Shown piece by piece: positions 24,343 through 33,200 of a DNA stretch of 35,400 nucleotides (position 1 is its first letter; each line of letters begins with the position of its first letter). Origin of the DNA: an uncultured Oceanospirillaceae bacterium (GTDB taxonomy: Bacteria; Pseudomonadota; Gammaproteobacteria; Pseudomonadales; Balneatricaceae); the NCBI GenBank assembly GCA_937136055.1, contig CAKZOD010000116.1, positions 1 through 35,400 of the forward strand. The letters are read 5' to 3'. Under the pieces are notes generated by a model that was not told the origin of the DNA, did no database searches, and saw nothing but the letters and a program-made list of their open reading frames with translations. Both the position numbers and the translations under genes were made by a program.

Positions 24343-25248
24343 TTAAGTTTTGAGCTTAGGTTTTTTCGCTTGCATAGCTTCGCGATACACTACAAAAAGC
24401 GCGCAGCCTATAATGATAGTTCCACCAATCATCACCTGAACACCGGGGATATCCTCCCAAATCAAGAACCCCCAAAGTACAGCCCAAATTAAAGCCGTAT
24501 ATTCTAGCGGAGCAATTAAAGCCACATCTGAGTGACTAAACGCACTAGTTACACAGTAATGACCTATTAGTGCTAAACCTGCGAATAATAATATTGGCCC
24601 GAAATCAGAGCTCGGTACTGTGTTCCATACCATAGGCGTTAAGCTTGAGGCGACTATCACCATACTAAAATTGAAGCTAAACACTAGTGAATCAACCGAC
24701 TCTGTTCTCGCCAACCAGCGCCCAGAAATAAAGAGAACAGAATAAGAGAAACTACCTGCTAAACAATACAGATAGCTCGTTACATCCCCGCCTCCTTGTG
24801 GGTCCATCGCTATAACTACGCCAACAAAGCCAAGAATAACAGCTGCCCAGCGAAACACTCCCACCTTCTCTTTCAAAAATGGACCTGACAGTGCAGTAAT
24901 CATGAAGGTAGAGCTAAAGAAAATCACTGTTGCATCCGCCAGTGGCAGTGTTTGCAGCGACTTGAAGAAACAATAAGGCGCTAAAAAGCCAAACATACCA
25001 CGGGCAAACTGCGCGATTGGCTTACTCATCTTGAGTTTGTGCAACTTGCCACGCCCTGCGTAGTAAGCAACCATAATCGTTAATATTATCCAGCTGCGCA
25101 TCGCCAGTATTTGAATCGGATCATATTTATCTTTCACTAAATACTTTGCCAGAGCATCCATGGTCGCTAATGAGAACATCGCCACCAGCATAAATATAAT
25201 GCCGCTTAAGTTTTCACTGTTTAGTATTTTTTGACGCAATGTATTCAT
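24343..25248 (-). CDS. EamA/DMT-superfamily permease
   Basis: A 301-residue inner-membrane transporter with about ten hydrophobic segments in two EamA repeats (about 14-145 and 158-292). Family features include MFSLATMDALAKYL in helix 1, KEKVGVFRWAAVILGFVGVVIAM at the end of repeat one, and a PLEYTALIWAVLWGFLIWED segment, read as LEYTALIWAVLW, in repeat two. Members export or import metabolites such as amino acids, nucleosides or S-adenosylmethionine; the substrate cannot be assigned here. No good ribosome site is visible before the ATG. First gene of a run of co-oriented genes (permease, exported protein, MttB-like, TSUP permease). A 242-base gap without obvious features precedes it. Confidence 0.9.
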   Translation of the reverse strand: MNTLRQKILNSENLSGIIFMLVAMFSLATMDALAKYLVKDKYDPIQILAMRSWIILTIMVAYYAGRGKLHKLKMSKPIAQFARGMFGFLAPYCFFKSLQTLPLADATVIFFSSTFMITALSGPFLKEKVGVFRWAAVILGFVGVVIAMDPQGGGDVTSYLYCLAGSFSYSVLFISGRWLARTESVDSLVFSFNFSMVIVASSLTPMVWNTVPSSDFGPILLFAGLALIGHYCVTSAFSHSDVALIAPLEYTALIWAVLWGFLIWEDIPGVQVMIGGTIIIGCALFVVYREAMQAKKPKLKT

Positions 25249-25490
25249 GGAAAATGCTTCCGCAACGCCAGTGTTTAACTGGCAAGTATGAGATTAAGAT
25301 AAGTAATATAAAACAAGGATCTGATGATCACGCTCAAAGGGCTTCGAGCAATGGCATAGGCTAAAACTAGCAGAAGGAATTTTTCTTTACTAGGGGACTG
25401 TTAAAAATAGCGGGTTATCTCTACATTTACTGAACAATTAGGCTGTTATATCGTTTTAACCGTTATCGTTAGGCAATAATTTGCAGGAGA

Positions 25491-26306
25491 CTACTTTAAC
25501 GCAAGTGATTGATCTATTTGCACTGATGCGTTGTTAAACACGTAACGGTTACCCACCATATACAGCTTACAGCTGCCCGCTTGCCCTTTACCTTTCCAAT
25601 TTTCATTACATTGCTTTAACGCTTGATTATTGGCTTTTTGCTGGCTGGAATAGCCTACTTTCTGACTTGCTGTCCATTTACCTCTACCAGCATAAGCGAC
25701 TGCTAGTGCTTTGTAATTACGCTTGGACGCTAAATATTTATCTAGAAATCTGCGGTACTTATCTGAAATGATGACTTCGTTGAAGCTGCGCCCGCTCAAG
25801 CTCTTACCGTAGAGCGCTAAACGATCACTGGCGATAATTTGTTCGACCTCGTTAAGATAACTTGTCATTTTTGAATAGTTATCGCCGATGACACGCTTTA
25901 AGATCTTGCCTTGATAGAACATCATAGTCGCAGGGTGACGAATGTTAACCCGGTAGTGCAAGCTGGTCTCTAGCTCTTTAGCTGCCCAAGGCATTGTATT
26001 AACAAATATAAAATCAAAACGTTTTTTCTGCTGTTCACTTAACTTATAAAAGCCTTGGTTAGCCCTCTCACAACTTGGGCAGCGGCGATCAAAAGATGAA
26101 AACAAAACGACCAGTGGCTTTTTGCTATGATTGCGAATTTTCTTAAACGTATGCTGTGGCTTAAGCACAGTAATGTGAGTGCTTGAGGTAATCTTTTTTT
26201 GATTTGAAACAGCACCAAAGCTAGCTTGCGAGAACAGCAAGAGCCCTAGGCAAGTTATCGAAATACAAAATGATAGAAGGCGGCAGTTATAGGCTAGTAA
26301 CGTCAT
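25491..26306 (-). CDS. Exported thioredoxin-fold protein with a C-terminal DUF4189-like domain
   Basis: A 271-residue exported protein: signal or anchor segment at about 10-32, thioredoxin-like domain at about 45-160, and a second domain at about 195-262. The thioredoxin part has the redox-type motif C76-PS-C79 and a cis-proline in RHPATMMF (P125), so it may be a periplasmic thiol-disulfide protein. The C-terminal part, KALAVAYAGRGKW, SSQQKANNQALKQCNEN and GSCKLYMV, resembles DUF4189 domains with two Cys (233 and 246) that may be a disulfide or a target of the CPSC pair. The family call for the second domain is tentative. It stands alone, with a terminator only 18-41 bases before its start codon. 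Confidence 0.75.
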   Translation of the reverse strand: MTLLAYNCRLLSFCISITCLGLLLFSQASFGAVSNQKKITSSTHITVLKPQHTFKKIRNHSKKPLVVLFSSFDRRCPSCERANQGFYKLSEQQKKRFDFIFVNTMPWAAKELETSLHYRVNIRHPATMMFYQGKILKRVIGDNYSKMTSYLNEVEQIIASDRLALYGKSLSGRSFNEVIISDKYRRFLDKYLASKRNYKALAVAYAGRGKWTASQKVGYSSQQKANNQALKQCNENWKGKGQAGSCKLYMVGNRYVFNNASVQIDQSLALK

Positions 26307-26323
26307 TCTTTATAGATCAGAAA

Positions 26324-26347
26324 TAAAAAGGCAGTCTAAAAGCTGCC
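26324..26347 (-). terminator. Intrinsic terminator ending the mrp operon
   Basis: On the minus strand GGCAG (26347-26343), an eight-base loop, CTGCC (26334-26330) and then TTTTT form a standard terminator about 113 bases beyond the last mrp gene's stop. It also sits within 18 bases of the start codon of the next gene (ATG at 26306), which is unusually close. Confidence 0.6.
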
Positions 26348-26459
26348 AAGAAATAAAGCTACAAATTAAGCTAACATACAGATATTTAAAGTATTTCTAC
26401 AAAACAACTGACACCAAAAAGAAACACCGAACAAGTATTGTTTATTCACTATTAATAAA

Positions 26460-28151
26460 CTAGCTAAAAATACTCAACATCAGATAAATAGCCAGTATTA
26501 ACGCAACCCACATCACCATATTACCTAGCGGGAACTGTTTGGATAAAATACCACCTAGCAAATTGCTTCTAGGCGACAGGTAACCAATGCTGTTAGATAA
26601 CCCCTGCTTAATCTGCTCTCTGACTTGTCCATCTATACGCCAAATAACGGCAAATACTCGCGTTAATACTTTCGGGATAACACGGCGATAGAGCCAATCT
26701 GCATCTAAGGTAATAGTCAATGTTCGCTTCATCAAAGGCAGCATTAGGAAAAAGGCAAAGCCAGAGAACAACAGCAGCTGTAACATGTTAACCACGTGCG
26801 TGACTGTATAAGGTACATAAGTAACCTCGTAAGGAAGCATCACGTATAAATACTCTGGCCAAATACCCAAACCTATACAAATTCCGGCAAAAAGCAGCAT
26901 GGCTAGTCTCATGCTCCAAGGAGGATCTGGTGGGCGCAGCCCCGAGTCTTTTTGGAAAAACACAAACCAGGGGAATTTGATACCTGCATGCAAAAATACG
27001 CCGGCCGATGCCGCCATTAAAAAGAACCAAACGATTGTTAAGCTCTCATCAGCAGCAGACTGACTAATCATTGATTTGCTAATAAAACCAGAGGTTAGTG
27101 GAAATGAAGAGATGGCAAGTGCACCAATAATACCGCACATAGCCGTGATCGGCATACTTTGAAACAGCCCGCCAAGATCAGTACATTTACGTTTTCCTGT
27201 CATATAAAGCACAGAGCCCGCTGACATCAATAGTAAGGCTTTATAGATGATGTGAGTAAAAGCGTGTGCAGCCACACCGTTAAGTGCCATTTCAGTGCCT
27301 ATCCCAATACCCGTCACCATAAAGCCTACTTGATTGACAATACTGTAGACAAGGATGCGGCGCATATCGTTTTCTAATAGTGCGTAGATGATCCCATAGA
27401 AAATCATAAAGACACCGATAAAGATCAGAATTTCGGTGCCGGGAAAACCGCGCAATAAAACATACACCGCTGTTTTTGTGGTAAAAGCAGAGAGAAACAC
27501 AGCACCGCTGAATGAGGCTTCCGGATAGGCATCAGACAGCCATGCCGATAGAGGTGGCGCAGCTGCGTTAACAAGAAAACCTGCCAAAATAAAAATGGTA
27601 CCAAAGGTATTAGGTTCCATGGCACTGAATGTAGTTGAACCTGTATCCGAAATATGGGCCAGTATGCCAACTAAAAACAAGATACCGCCGAATACATGGA
27701 CTAAGAAATAACGCACTGATGTCTGCAGTGACTGCTCGCTACGCGCAGAAAGCACTATCAAAGTCGATGCCACTGTCATCATTTCCCAGAATATAAACAA
27801 GCTGATCAAATCACCGGCATAGACCGCACCAATAGCGCTACCGGCGTATACAAAGGCCGCTGAAAGCTCCAGCACACTTTTTTGTTTAATCGCATACAAA
27901 CTTCCACCGAACATCATGATAGAAAAAACAGTCGCGAATAACCGGCTCAGAGAATCGCTATTAACAAAGACCAACTGATAATCAAACAATGGTAATACAG
28001 AGAATTGCCCATTGGGCACACTCCATATTAAGTACAGAGTCAAAAGTGGTAGACCCAAGGCAGCGATTGGCCTAAATTTTTGAGTCAGAAACGGCAATAT
28101 GAAAGCGCCGATAATTAGCACAAAACCCACTGGGAAATCACTCATCATCAT
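26460..28151 (-). CDS. MrpD-like proton-antiporter subunit, third copy
   Basis: A 563-residue polytopic membrane protein of the NuoL/M/N-MrpD superfamily with about 14 hydrophobic segments. E123 in LFIFWEMMTVAST corresponds to the conserved TM5 glutamate. In the TM7 region the usual Lys and His of K-x(5)-P-x-H-x-WLP-x-A appear as N195 and S202 (GFLVNAAAPPLSAWL), while K226 of FTTKTAVY is kept. This pattern fits a distinct subgroup found with Mrp operons. It overlaps the preceding 86-residue gene by 14 bases. The first of three Met codons is favoured because AAGGA lies 8 bases before it. Last gene of the operon. Probably one proton or ion channel module of the complex. Confidence 0.88.
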   Translation of the reverse strand: MMMSDFPVGFVLIIGAFILPFLTQKFRPIAALGLPLLTLYLIWSVPNGQFSVLPLFDYQLVFVNSDSLSRLFATVFSIMMFGGSLYAIKQKSVLELSAAFVYAGSAIGAVYAGDLISLFIFWEMMTVASTLIVLSARSEQSLQTSVRYFLVHVFGGILFLVGILAHISDTGSTTFSAMEPNTFGTIFILAGFLVNAAAPPLSAWLSDAYPEASFSGAVFLSAFTTKTAVYVLLRGFPGTEILIFIGVFMIFYGIIYALLENDMRRILVYSIVNQVGFMVTGIGIGTEMALNGVAAHAFTHIIYKALLLMSAGSVLYMTGKRKCTDLGGLFQSMPITAMCGIIGALAISSFPLTSGFISKSMISQSAADESLTIVWFFLMAASAGVFLHAGIKFPWFVFFQKDSGLRPPDPPWSMRLAMLLFAGICIGLGIWPEYLYVMLPYEVTYVPYTVTHVVNMLQLLLFSGFAFFLMLPLMKRTLTITLDADWLYRRVIPKVLTRVFAVIWRIDGQVREQIKQGLSNSIGYLSPRSNLLGGILSKQFPLGNMVMWVALILAIYLMLSIFS

Positions 28152-28398
28152 AATAAGTATCCTTGCGTTTCAAAAAGATACCAAGTGCCTTAGCAAAAAG
28201 TACCATCGCAATACAGGTAACAAGCCCATACCATGAATAAAAACCAAAGGTACCGTCAATCCCAAAGTACGGATGGGCATGAATAAAAAAGTCAGCTAAA
28301 ACCAACATCAGTAAAATCGCTATACCGCCACGCCACAGCAAAAGAATGGTCTTCTTTCTAACCAGCCAATGTTTATCATGTTCATTATCATTCAGCAT
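28138..28398 (-). CDS. Small two-helix membrane protein of the mrp operon
   Basis: An 86-residue protein with a charged N-terminus, two hydrophobic helices (about 22-41 and 54-75) and a charged tail ending RKDTYYDDE. It overlaps the upstream mrpD copy by 11 bases and the downstream one by 14, so it is translationally coupled to both and is surely a real gene. Similar tiny proteins accompany the third MrpD-like subunit in other Mrp-type operons; no function is known. It may stabilise or tether the extra MrpD subunit, but that is inference. Confidence 0.82.
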   Translation of the reverse strand: MLNDNEHDKHWLVRKKTILLLWRGGIAILLMLVLADFFIHAHPYFGIDGTFGFYSWYGLVTCIAMVLFAKALGIFLKRKDTYYDDE

Positions 28399-29926
28399 AA
28401 TTTACGGCTCGCGTCTCGAGCATGGCTGTCGCCAACTCATACAGTGGTTGTGGGTAAATAAATAGGGCTATGCATCCTGTGGCGGTTATCACTATGGCAA
28501 TGAGAGAAGGCAGAGGTGCTTCTTTGATTTGACTATTACTTTGAACGTCGCTTATAGCGCTATCTTCAGCTTCCCCTTTATTGGTGAAACCATTAGGGAA
28601 AAACGCATGGAAGGGAATTGGGATTAAATACGCGATATTGAGCAATGAGCTGATCATCAACACACTCATGATAATGTAATGTTCGGTTTCTATACTGCCC
28701 ATTAACAAAAACCATTTACTCCATGTACCCACCGCTGGCGGCACGCCAATAATACTCAAGCTTGCGATAAAGAAAGCAGCCATAGTGATTGGCATTTGCC
28801 GGCCAATACCACGCATTTCACTGATATTAGATTTATGCAGGCTCACTAATATGGCACCAGCACAAAAGAATAGTGTAATTTTACCAAAGGCGTGAGCGGC
28901 GATATGCAAAGCGCTGCCAATAGCTGCTGACTCGCTCGCCAGCAGCGCACCAATAGTGACATACCCCAACTGGCTAACCGTGGAATAAGCCAGACGCAAT
29001 TTAAGGTTATCTTGGCGCATCGCCACAATAGAGGAGAGCAAAACGGTCGCCGCTGCTAAGTAAAGTAGAAAATCGGTCGTCGCTAAGCTCGGCAGTAAAT
29101 CTATCCCGAAAATAAAAACACACACTTTTAAAATGGTGAAAACACCGGCTTTCACTACCGCGACAGCGTGCAGTAGTGCACTGACTGGCGTAGGAGCAAC
29201 CATTGCAGCAGGGAGCCAGCGATGAAACGGCATAATTGCCGCTTTACCTACTCCAAACACGAACAGAACCAACAGCACACCGGCTATTGTTTTATCTACA
29301 TCTGGGCTAAACACACCACCCGCTGTAAATTCAACACTGCCCGCTACCACCCAAGTGCTTACGATTGCTGACAATAAAAATAGGATTGATGTCGTTAGCA
29401 GAATCCCCAGATACACACGGCCACTTTTCTTGGCTTTTTCTGTTCCCGCATGAGTAACTAACGGATAAGTAGATAAGGTCAGTACTTCATAAAAAATAAA
29501 CAGGGTAAATAAATTAGCAGAAAAGGCGATGCCCATCACCGCAGCGATTGCTACCGCAAAACAGCAGTAGAACCGGGTTTGATTTTTCTCCCCGTGCCCG
29601 CGCATATAGCCGATAGCGTAACTAGTGGTTACTAACCACAAAAAGCTAGCAATGAGCGCGAACAAAACACCAAGGGCTTCCACTTTAAAGCTAATGGTTA
29701 AGCCTGGTATCAACTCCCACCAAAGGGCGCTGATCACTTGGTTAGGATCATTACTAAAGGCTGAGTACAAATTGAAAACAAAATAAATAAGCACTAGCGC
29801 ACTGACAATAGTAACGCCTTCGCGTACGTTCGGATTCTTACCAGTAGCGATAATCAACGCACTGGTCAGCAGAGGTAAAACAATCGCCAGTTGCAATATC
29901 AATGATTCGTTCATGTCACTGATCAT
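28388..29926 (-). CDS. mrpD: MrpD-like proton-antiporter subunit, second copy
   Basis: A 512-residue membrane protein of the NuoL/M/N-MrpD superfamily, about 14 hydrophobic segments. The ion-translocation residues are present: E147 in LFIFYEVLTLSTYP, K228 in GVGKAAIMPFHRWLPAA and K259 in HAVAVVKAG. This matches the classical channel signature better than the third copy does. It overlaps mrpD1 by four bases (ATGA) with GGAG 7 bases before the start. The HAVAVVKAGVF segment is close to NuoL/M and hydrogenase-4 type subunits. Expected to form one proton or cation path in the Mrp complex. Confidence 0.92.
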   Translation of the reverse strand: MISDMNESLILQLAIVLPLLTSALIIATGKNPNVREGVTIVSALVLIYFVFNLYSAFSNDPNQVISALWWELIPGLTISFKVEALGVLFALIASFLWLVTTSYAIGYMRGHGEKNQTRFYCCFAVAIAAVMGIAFSANLFTLFIFYEVLTLSTYPLVTHAGTEKAKKSGRVYLGILLTTSILFLLSAIVSTWVVAGSVEFTAGGVFSPDVDKTIAGVLLVLFVFGVGKAAIMPFHRWLPAAMVAPTPVSALLHAVAVVKAGVFTILKVCVFIFGIDLLPSLATTDFLLYLAAATVLLSSIVAMRQDNLKLRLAYSTVSQLGYVTIGALLASESAAIGSALHIAAHAFGKITLFFCAGAILVSLHKSNISEMRGIGRQMPITMAAFFIASLSIIGVPPAVGTWSKWFLLMGSIETEHYIIMSVLMISSLLNIAYLIPIPFHAFFPNGFTNKGEAEDSAISDVQSNSQIKEAPLPSLIAIVITATGCIALFIYPQPLYELATAMLETRAVNYAE

Positions 29927-31428
29927 GGGGATACTCCAAACAAGCTTTGCGCGGCTGATTGAGCAAGCTGAGTACTAAATCGAGTGTCGATACCAAAATA
30001 GATATTTGCCCCTACTAGCAACCAAATAGGGATTAAAAAACTCAACGGCGCTTCTGTTGATCCTCCTGCTGCTCCCTCTAAAACATCACCCTTTTGAGCC
30101 GTTGCAGGCTCTTTAAAGTAGGCCACTTCAACAATTCTCCACACGTAGATAACTGCCAGTAATGAGCCCATCAAGATCAATCCAGCAACAACCCAATTCC
30201 CCTGTTCAATAATGGCAACCAGTAAATACCACTTACTCACAAAACCAACCGTTAAAGGCACGCCAATGAGACTTAACCCGGCCAACACAATAGCCGCCAT
30301 CGTCCAAGGCATTTGCCTACCCAATCCTTGCATACTGCTCAATTGAACACTGCCAATACGCAACATCACTGCTGCTAGTGCTAGGAACAAGGCGCTCTTC
30401 ATCAGGGCGTGGTTAAACACATGAAGTAAAGTAGCCGTTAAGCCTGCGACAGTGCCTGTACTAAAGCCCAAAATCATATAACCAATGTGAGCGATACTTG
30501 AGTAGGCAAACAGCTTCTTCACATTAGTTTGGTAGATAGCTGTGACTGATGCGACGAATATCCCGACTAACCCAAGGGCCATAAAGAGCGTTTGCAAAGG
30601 GATAGCTGCAAAAGATAAAGACGGTCCAAATACTGAATAGGTAAAGCGAATAAGTAAGTAAATAGCAACTTTAGTTGCAGTTGCCGCTAAGAAAGCACTG
30701 ACGATAGATGGCGCGTAAGTGTATGCATTGGGCAACCATAAATGCAGCGGAAAAAGTGCTAACTTAAGGCAGACACCTACGATAATAAATACAAAAGCCG
30801 TAAGAATTGTGCGCTTTTGGGGCAGCTCCGCCAAACGTACTGACAAATCAGTGATGTTCAATGTACCTGTCATTTGATACATCATGCCAATACCGATCAG
30901 AATGAAAGTTGCACCTATCGTCCCCATAATTAAGTATTGATAAGACGCCCAAAGTGCCCGTCTATGCCTGCCCATGGCGATCAGCGCATACACTGACAGG
31001 GAAGTGATTTCCAAGAAGACAAAGATATTAAAGGCATCACCAGTGGCGACAATACCCAACATTCCGCTTAAGCTAAGTAAGTACAGGATATAAAAATAGA
31101 CATGTTTTTCTGGGTCGATTTCTCGAGCGATACTCTCTTTGGCGGCAATTAACACCACAGAACTCATCGCTGTGATAACGATCAGTAGCAACACATTAAG
31201 CTGATCTATGCGGTAACCAATCCCCCAGGGAACGTCCCAACCGCCAAATGCATAATCAATCGGACCACTAGTGCTCACCTGCTGAACCAATAAGATACTA
31301 ATTAGCAGTGATAGAAAGCTAACAATGAGACAAAACAGCCACACAAGCGTAGATCGCTTAAGCAACAAGCAAAGTGGCGCTGCCATCAATGGCAGAATCA
31401 CTTGCAAAACAGGTAGCTGTGATACCAT
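29923..31428 (-). CDS. mrpD: MrpD-like Na+/H+ antiporter subunit, first copy
   Basis: A 501-residue membrane protein, the usual MrpD length, with about 14 hydrophobic segments. Conserved residues: E140 in FNIFVFLEITSLSVYAL, K222 in CLKLALFPLHLWLPNAY and K253 in ATATKVAIY. The LHLWLPNAYTYAPS segment is typical of genuine MrpD. It starts 40 bases after mrpC and shares an ATGA overlap with mrpD2. MrpD together with MrpA normally provides antiport in multi-subunit CPA3 exchangers. Here no full MrpA is encoded in the operon, so the D copies probably carry ion movement. Confidence 0.94.
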   Translation of the reverse strand: MVSQLPVLQVILPLMAAPLCLLLKRSTLVWLFCLIVSFLSLLISILLVQQVSTSGPIDYAFGGWDVPWGIGYRIDQLNVLLLIVITAMSSVVLIAAKESIAREIDPEKHVYFYILYLLSLSGMLGIVATGDAFNIFVFLEITSLSVYALIAMGRHRRALWASYQYLIMGTIGATFILIGIGMMYQMTGTLNITDLSVRLAELPQKRTILTAFVFIIVGVCLKLALFPLHLWLPNAYTYAPSIVSAFLAATATKVAIYLLIRFTYSVFGPSLSFAAIPLQTLFMALGLVGIFVASVTAIYQTNVKKLFAYSSIAHIGYMILGFSTGTVAGLTATLLHVFNHALMKSALFLALAAVMLRIGSVQLSSMQGLGRQMPWTMAAIVLAGLSLIGVPLTVGFVSKWYLLVAIIEQGNWVVAGLILMGSLLAVIYVWRIVEVAYFKEPATAQKGDVLEGAAGGSTEAPLSFLIPIWLLVGANIYFGIDTRFSTQLAQSAAQSLFGVSP

Positions 31429-31468
31429 TCAAAATCCTTCTAAGTACATAATTTAGTTTTACTATTAG

Positions 31469-31822
31469 TCAGTCTTGTTCTTCATCTAAGCCTTGAATTT
31501 CTTCTTCCTCGATTGTCCCGTAAGCTTCTTTAATCCTGACTATCAACGAAAGTGCCAACGCGGTTGTTGATATGCCCACTACTATCGCGGTTAAAATCAA
31601 CGCATGCGGCAGTGGGTTAGAATAGATACTAATATCGGATGAAAAAATAGGAGCTGTGCCGCCTTCTACTTTGGCCATACTGATATAAAAGATGAACACA
31701 GAGGTTTGAAAAAGCGTTAAACCAATGATTTTTTTAATTAAATTTCCTTGAGCAATGACGATATATAACCCTATCATCATCAGTAAAATAGCCACCCAAG
31801 TATTGGCAAGTCCTATAAACAT
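31469..31822 (-). CDS. mrpC: Mrp antiporter subunit C (NuoK-like)
   Basis: A 117-residue membrane protein homologous to NuoK, with three hydrophobic segments (about 8-24, 30-50, 73-95) and an acidic tail (IEEEEIQGLDEEQD). The segment NPLPHALILTAIVVGIS is the strong MrpC signature. Its ATG shares one base with the stop codon of the upstream AB-fusion gene (TAATG), so the two are translationally coupled. Part of the minimal set (mrpB, C, D, E, F, G) needed to assemble an Mrp complex. Confidence 0.94.
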   Translation of the reverse strand: MFIGLANTWVAILLMMIGLYIVIAQGNLIKKIIGLTLFQTSVFIFYISMAKVEGGTAPIFSSDISIYSNPLPHALILTAIVVGISTTALALSLIVRIKEAYGTIEEEEIQGLDEEQD

Positions 31823-32847
31823 TACACTGCCCCCTCCTTAGGTCTAATGGCTACTTTTTGCTCGTAAGCTCTGCGGCGCAAGCTAAAACCAAAGCAAATC
31901 ATGATCATTACACAGGTCACTGTTATGCCCACACCTAACTCAATGATCAAAATGCCTAAGTGCTGGCCGGCAATTGGATCAGCCAGTAAATAATCGTAAT
32001 CGAAAAAGTTACCGCCATTGAGTAATGTCACAATCCCAACACTGCCATACAGCAGTACTCCAAGCGCTGCTAATAGCTCGATAACTGCAGGCTTTATAAC
32101 TTTAGTTGCCGCATCTAAGCCAAACAGCATGGCATATAAAATGAAAGCCGCTGCAAAGATAACACCTGCCTGAAAGCCACCACCGGGGCCAAAATCACCG
32201 TGGAATTGCACATACAAAGCAAACAAGAAAATAAACGGAAACAGGGTTTTGGCCACTATTCGAATGACTAAATGTTGCTCGTATAAACCTCTCGGTCTAT
32301 TCAGTGGTTGGCTCTTACTCAAAGCTTTGCTGCTCACAGACATAAGGGCGAGGACCCCAATACCCGCGGTAAAAATTACTACCACTTCACCAAAAGTATC
32401 AAAGGCTCGATAACTGGCTAAAACGGCGGTAACTATATTAGGTACATTAATTTCTTGCATCGAGTCATTTAAATACCTCGGCGCTACGTGATTGTGAATA
32501 GGAGCATCAGCAGAGCCAAAATAAGGCATATCAGATGTGCCAAATACCAGTAGCATGCTTGTTAAAATCACTACAAATAAGGCGGCGTAAGGCTTATGAC
32601 GCACTCTGCGCTCTCGCCTACCTGTAACAGAAATAACCACTAGAAGCAGTAGTGTTGAAATACCCGCGCCAACTGATGCCTCGGTAAACGCCACATCAAC
32701 GGCATCCATCGCCACAAAGAAAGTCGCCGATAGCAAGCCATATATGCTCAATAGCATAGTGACAGCAAATAAATCTTTAAGCAGCATAATGCCAATAGCA
32801 ACGGCCAGTAATAAACCTAATAACAGGAAGTTAACTAAGATTTCGAT
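31822..32847 (-). CDS. mrpB: MrpA C-terminal (DUF4040/MbhD-MbhE)–MrpB fusion subunit
   Basis: A fusion membrane protein. It begins with a DUF4040/MbhD-like part (LLKDLFAVTMLLSIYGLLSA, then VAFTEASVGAGI). An MbhE-like part follows, as at the MrpA C-terminus (NIVTAVLASYRAFDTFGEV), then MrpB (FHGDFGPGGGFQAGVIFAA, then HLGILIIELGVGITV). The first canonical start is ATG 32787 (321 residues), but it lies inside the first transmembrane segment and has no ribosome site. Twenty codons upstream, in frame, an ATC codon (32847-32845) lies 6 bases after a perfect GGAGGTGA. The added residues (IEILVNFLLLGLLLAVAIG) complete the expected helix. Initiation at AUC is therefore inferred (341 residues), overlapping mrpG by 13 bases. 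Confidence 0.9.
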   Translation of the reverse strand: MEILVNFLLLGLLLAVAIGIMLLKDLFAVTMLLSIYGLLSATFFVAMDAVDVAFTEASVGAGISTLLLLVVISVTGRRERRVRHKPYAALFVVILTSMLLVFGTSDMPYFGSADAPIHNHVAPRYLNDSMQEINVPNIVTAVLASYRAFDTFGEVVVIFTAGIGVLALMSVSSKALSKSQPLNRPRGLYEQHLVIRIVAKTLFPFIFLFALYVQFHGDFGPGGGFQAGVIFAAAFILYAMLFGLDAATKVIKPAVIELLAALGVLLYGSVGIVTLLNGGNFFDYDYLLADPIAGQHLGILIIELGVGITVTCVMIMICFGFSLRRRAYEQKVAIRPKEGAV

Positions 32848-33200
32848 ATATCACCTCCACGCTCACTACTCGGTACACTGCTCTGCTCATTACCCGATTT
32901 AGTTAGCTTGGGCTTTAAACCATTGTGATAAGCAGCTTTGGCCAACACATGTCCCGTTGTAGGCCCTATTAATAGCCCTAACAGCAAAATCATCACAAGC
33001 TTAGCGAACACTAATAAATCGGGACTAAGTATCATCAAGCCGATTAAAATTAGTGCCACACCAGAAGTTTCAGTGACACTCGTTGCGTGCATCCGCGTAT
33101 AAAAATCAGGAAAGCGCAACAGGCCAATTGATCCACTGACACAGATAAAACTCCCCAGTAACAGACAAATACCGCTACTTATACTAATGACAAGATCCAT
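32835..33200 (-). CDS. mrpG: Mrp antiporter subunit G
   Basis: A 121-residue membrane protein with three hydrophobic segments (about 5-24, 42-60, 65-84) and a polar C-terminal tail. The signature GSIGLLRFPDFYTRMHATSVTETSGV is clear; GLLRFPDFYTRMHA is the hallmark of MrpG/PhaG. It starts immediately after the mrpF stop (TAAATG junction) with AAGGAG upstream. Its last codons carry the ribosome site of the next gene, giving tight coupling. Confidence 0.95.
   Translation of the reverse strand: MDLVISISSGICLLLGSFICVSGSIGLLRFPDFYTRMHATSVTETSGVALILIGLMILSPDLLVFAKLVMILLLGLLIGPTTGHVLAKAAYHNGLKPKLTKSGNEQSSVPSSERGGDISKS
32851..32858 (-). promoter_or_regulatory. Perfect Shine-Dalgarno before a non-canonical AUC start
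   Basis: GGAGGTGA (32858-32851, minus strand) is fully complementary to the 3' end of 16S rRNA. It lies within the last codons of mrpG, 6 bases between GGAGG and the in-frame ATC of the downstream fusion gene. No ATG, GTG or TTG lies at usable distance in that frame. Confidence 0.7.
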
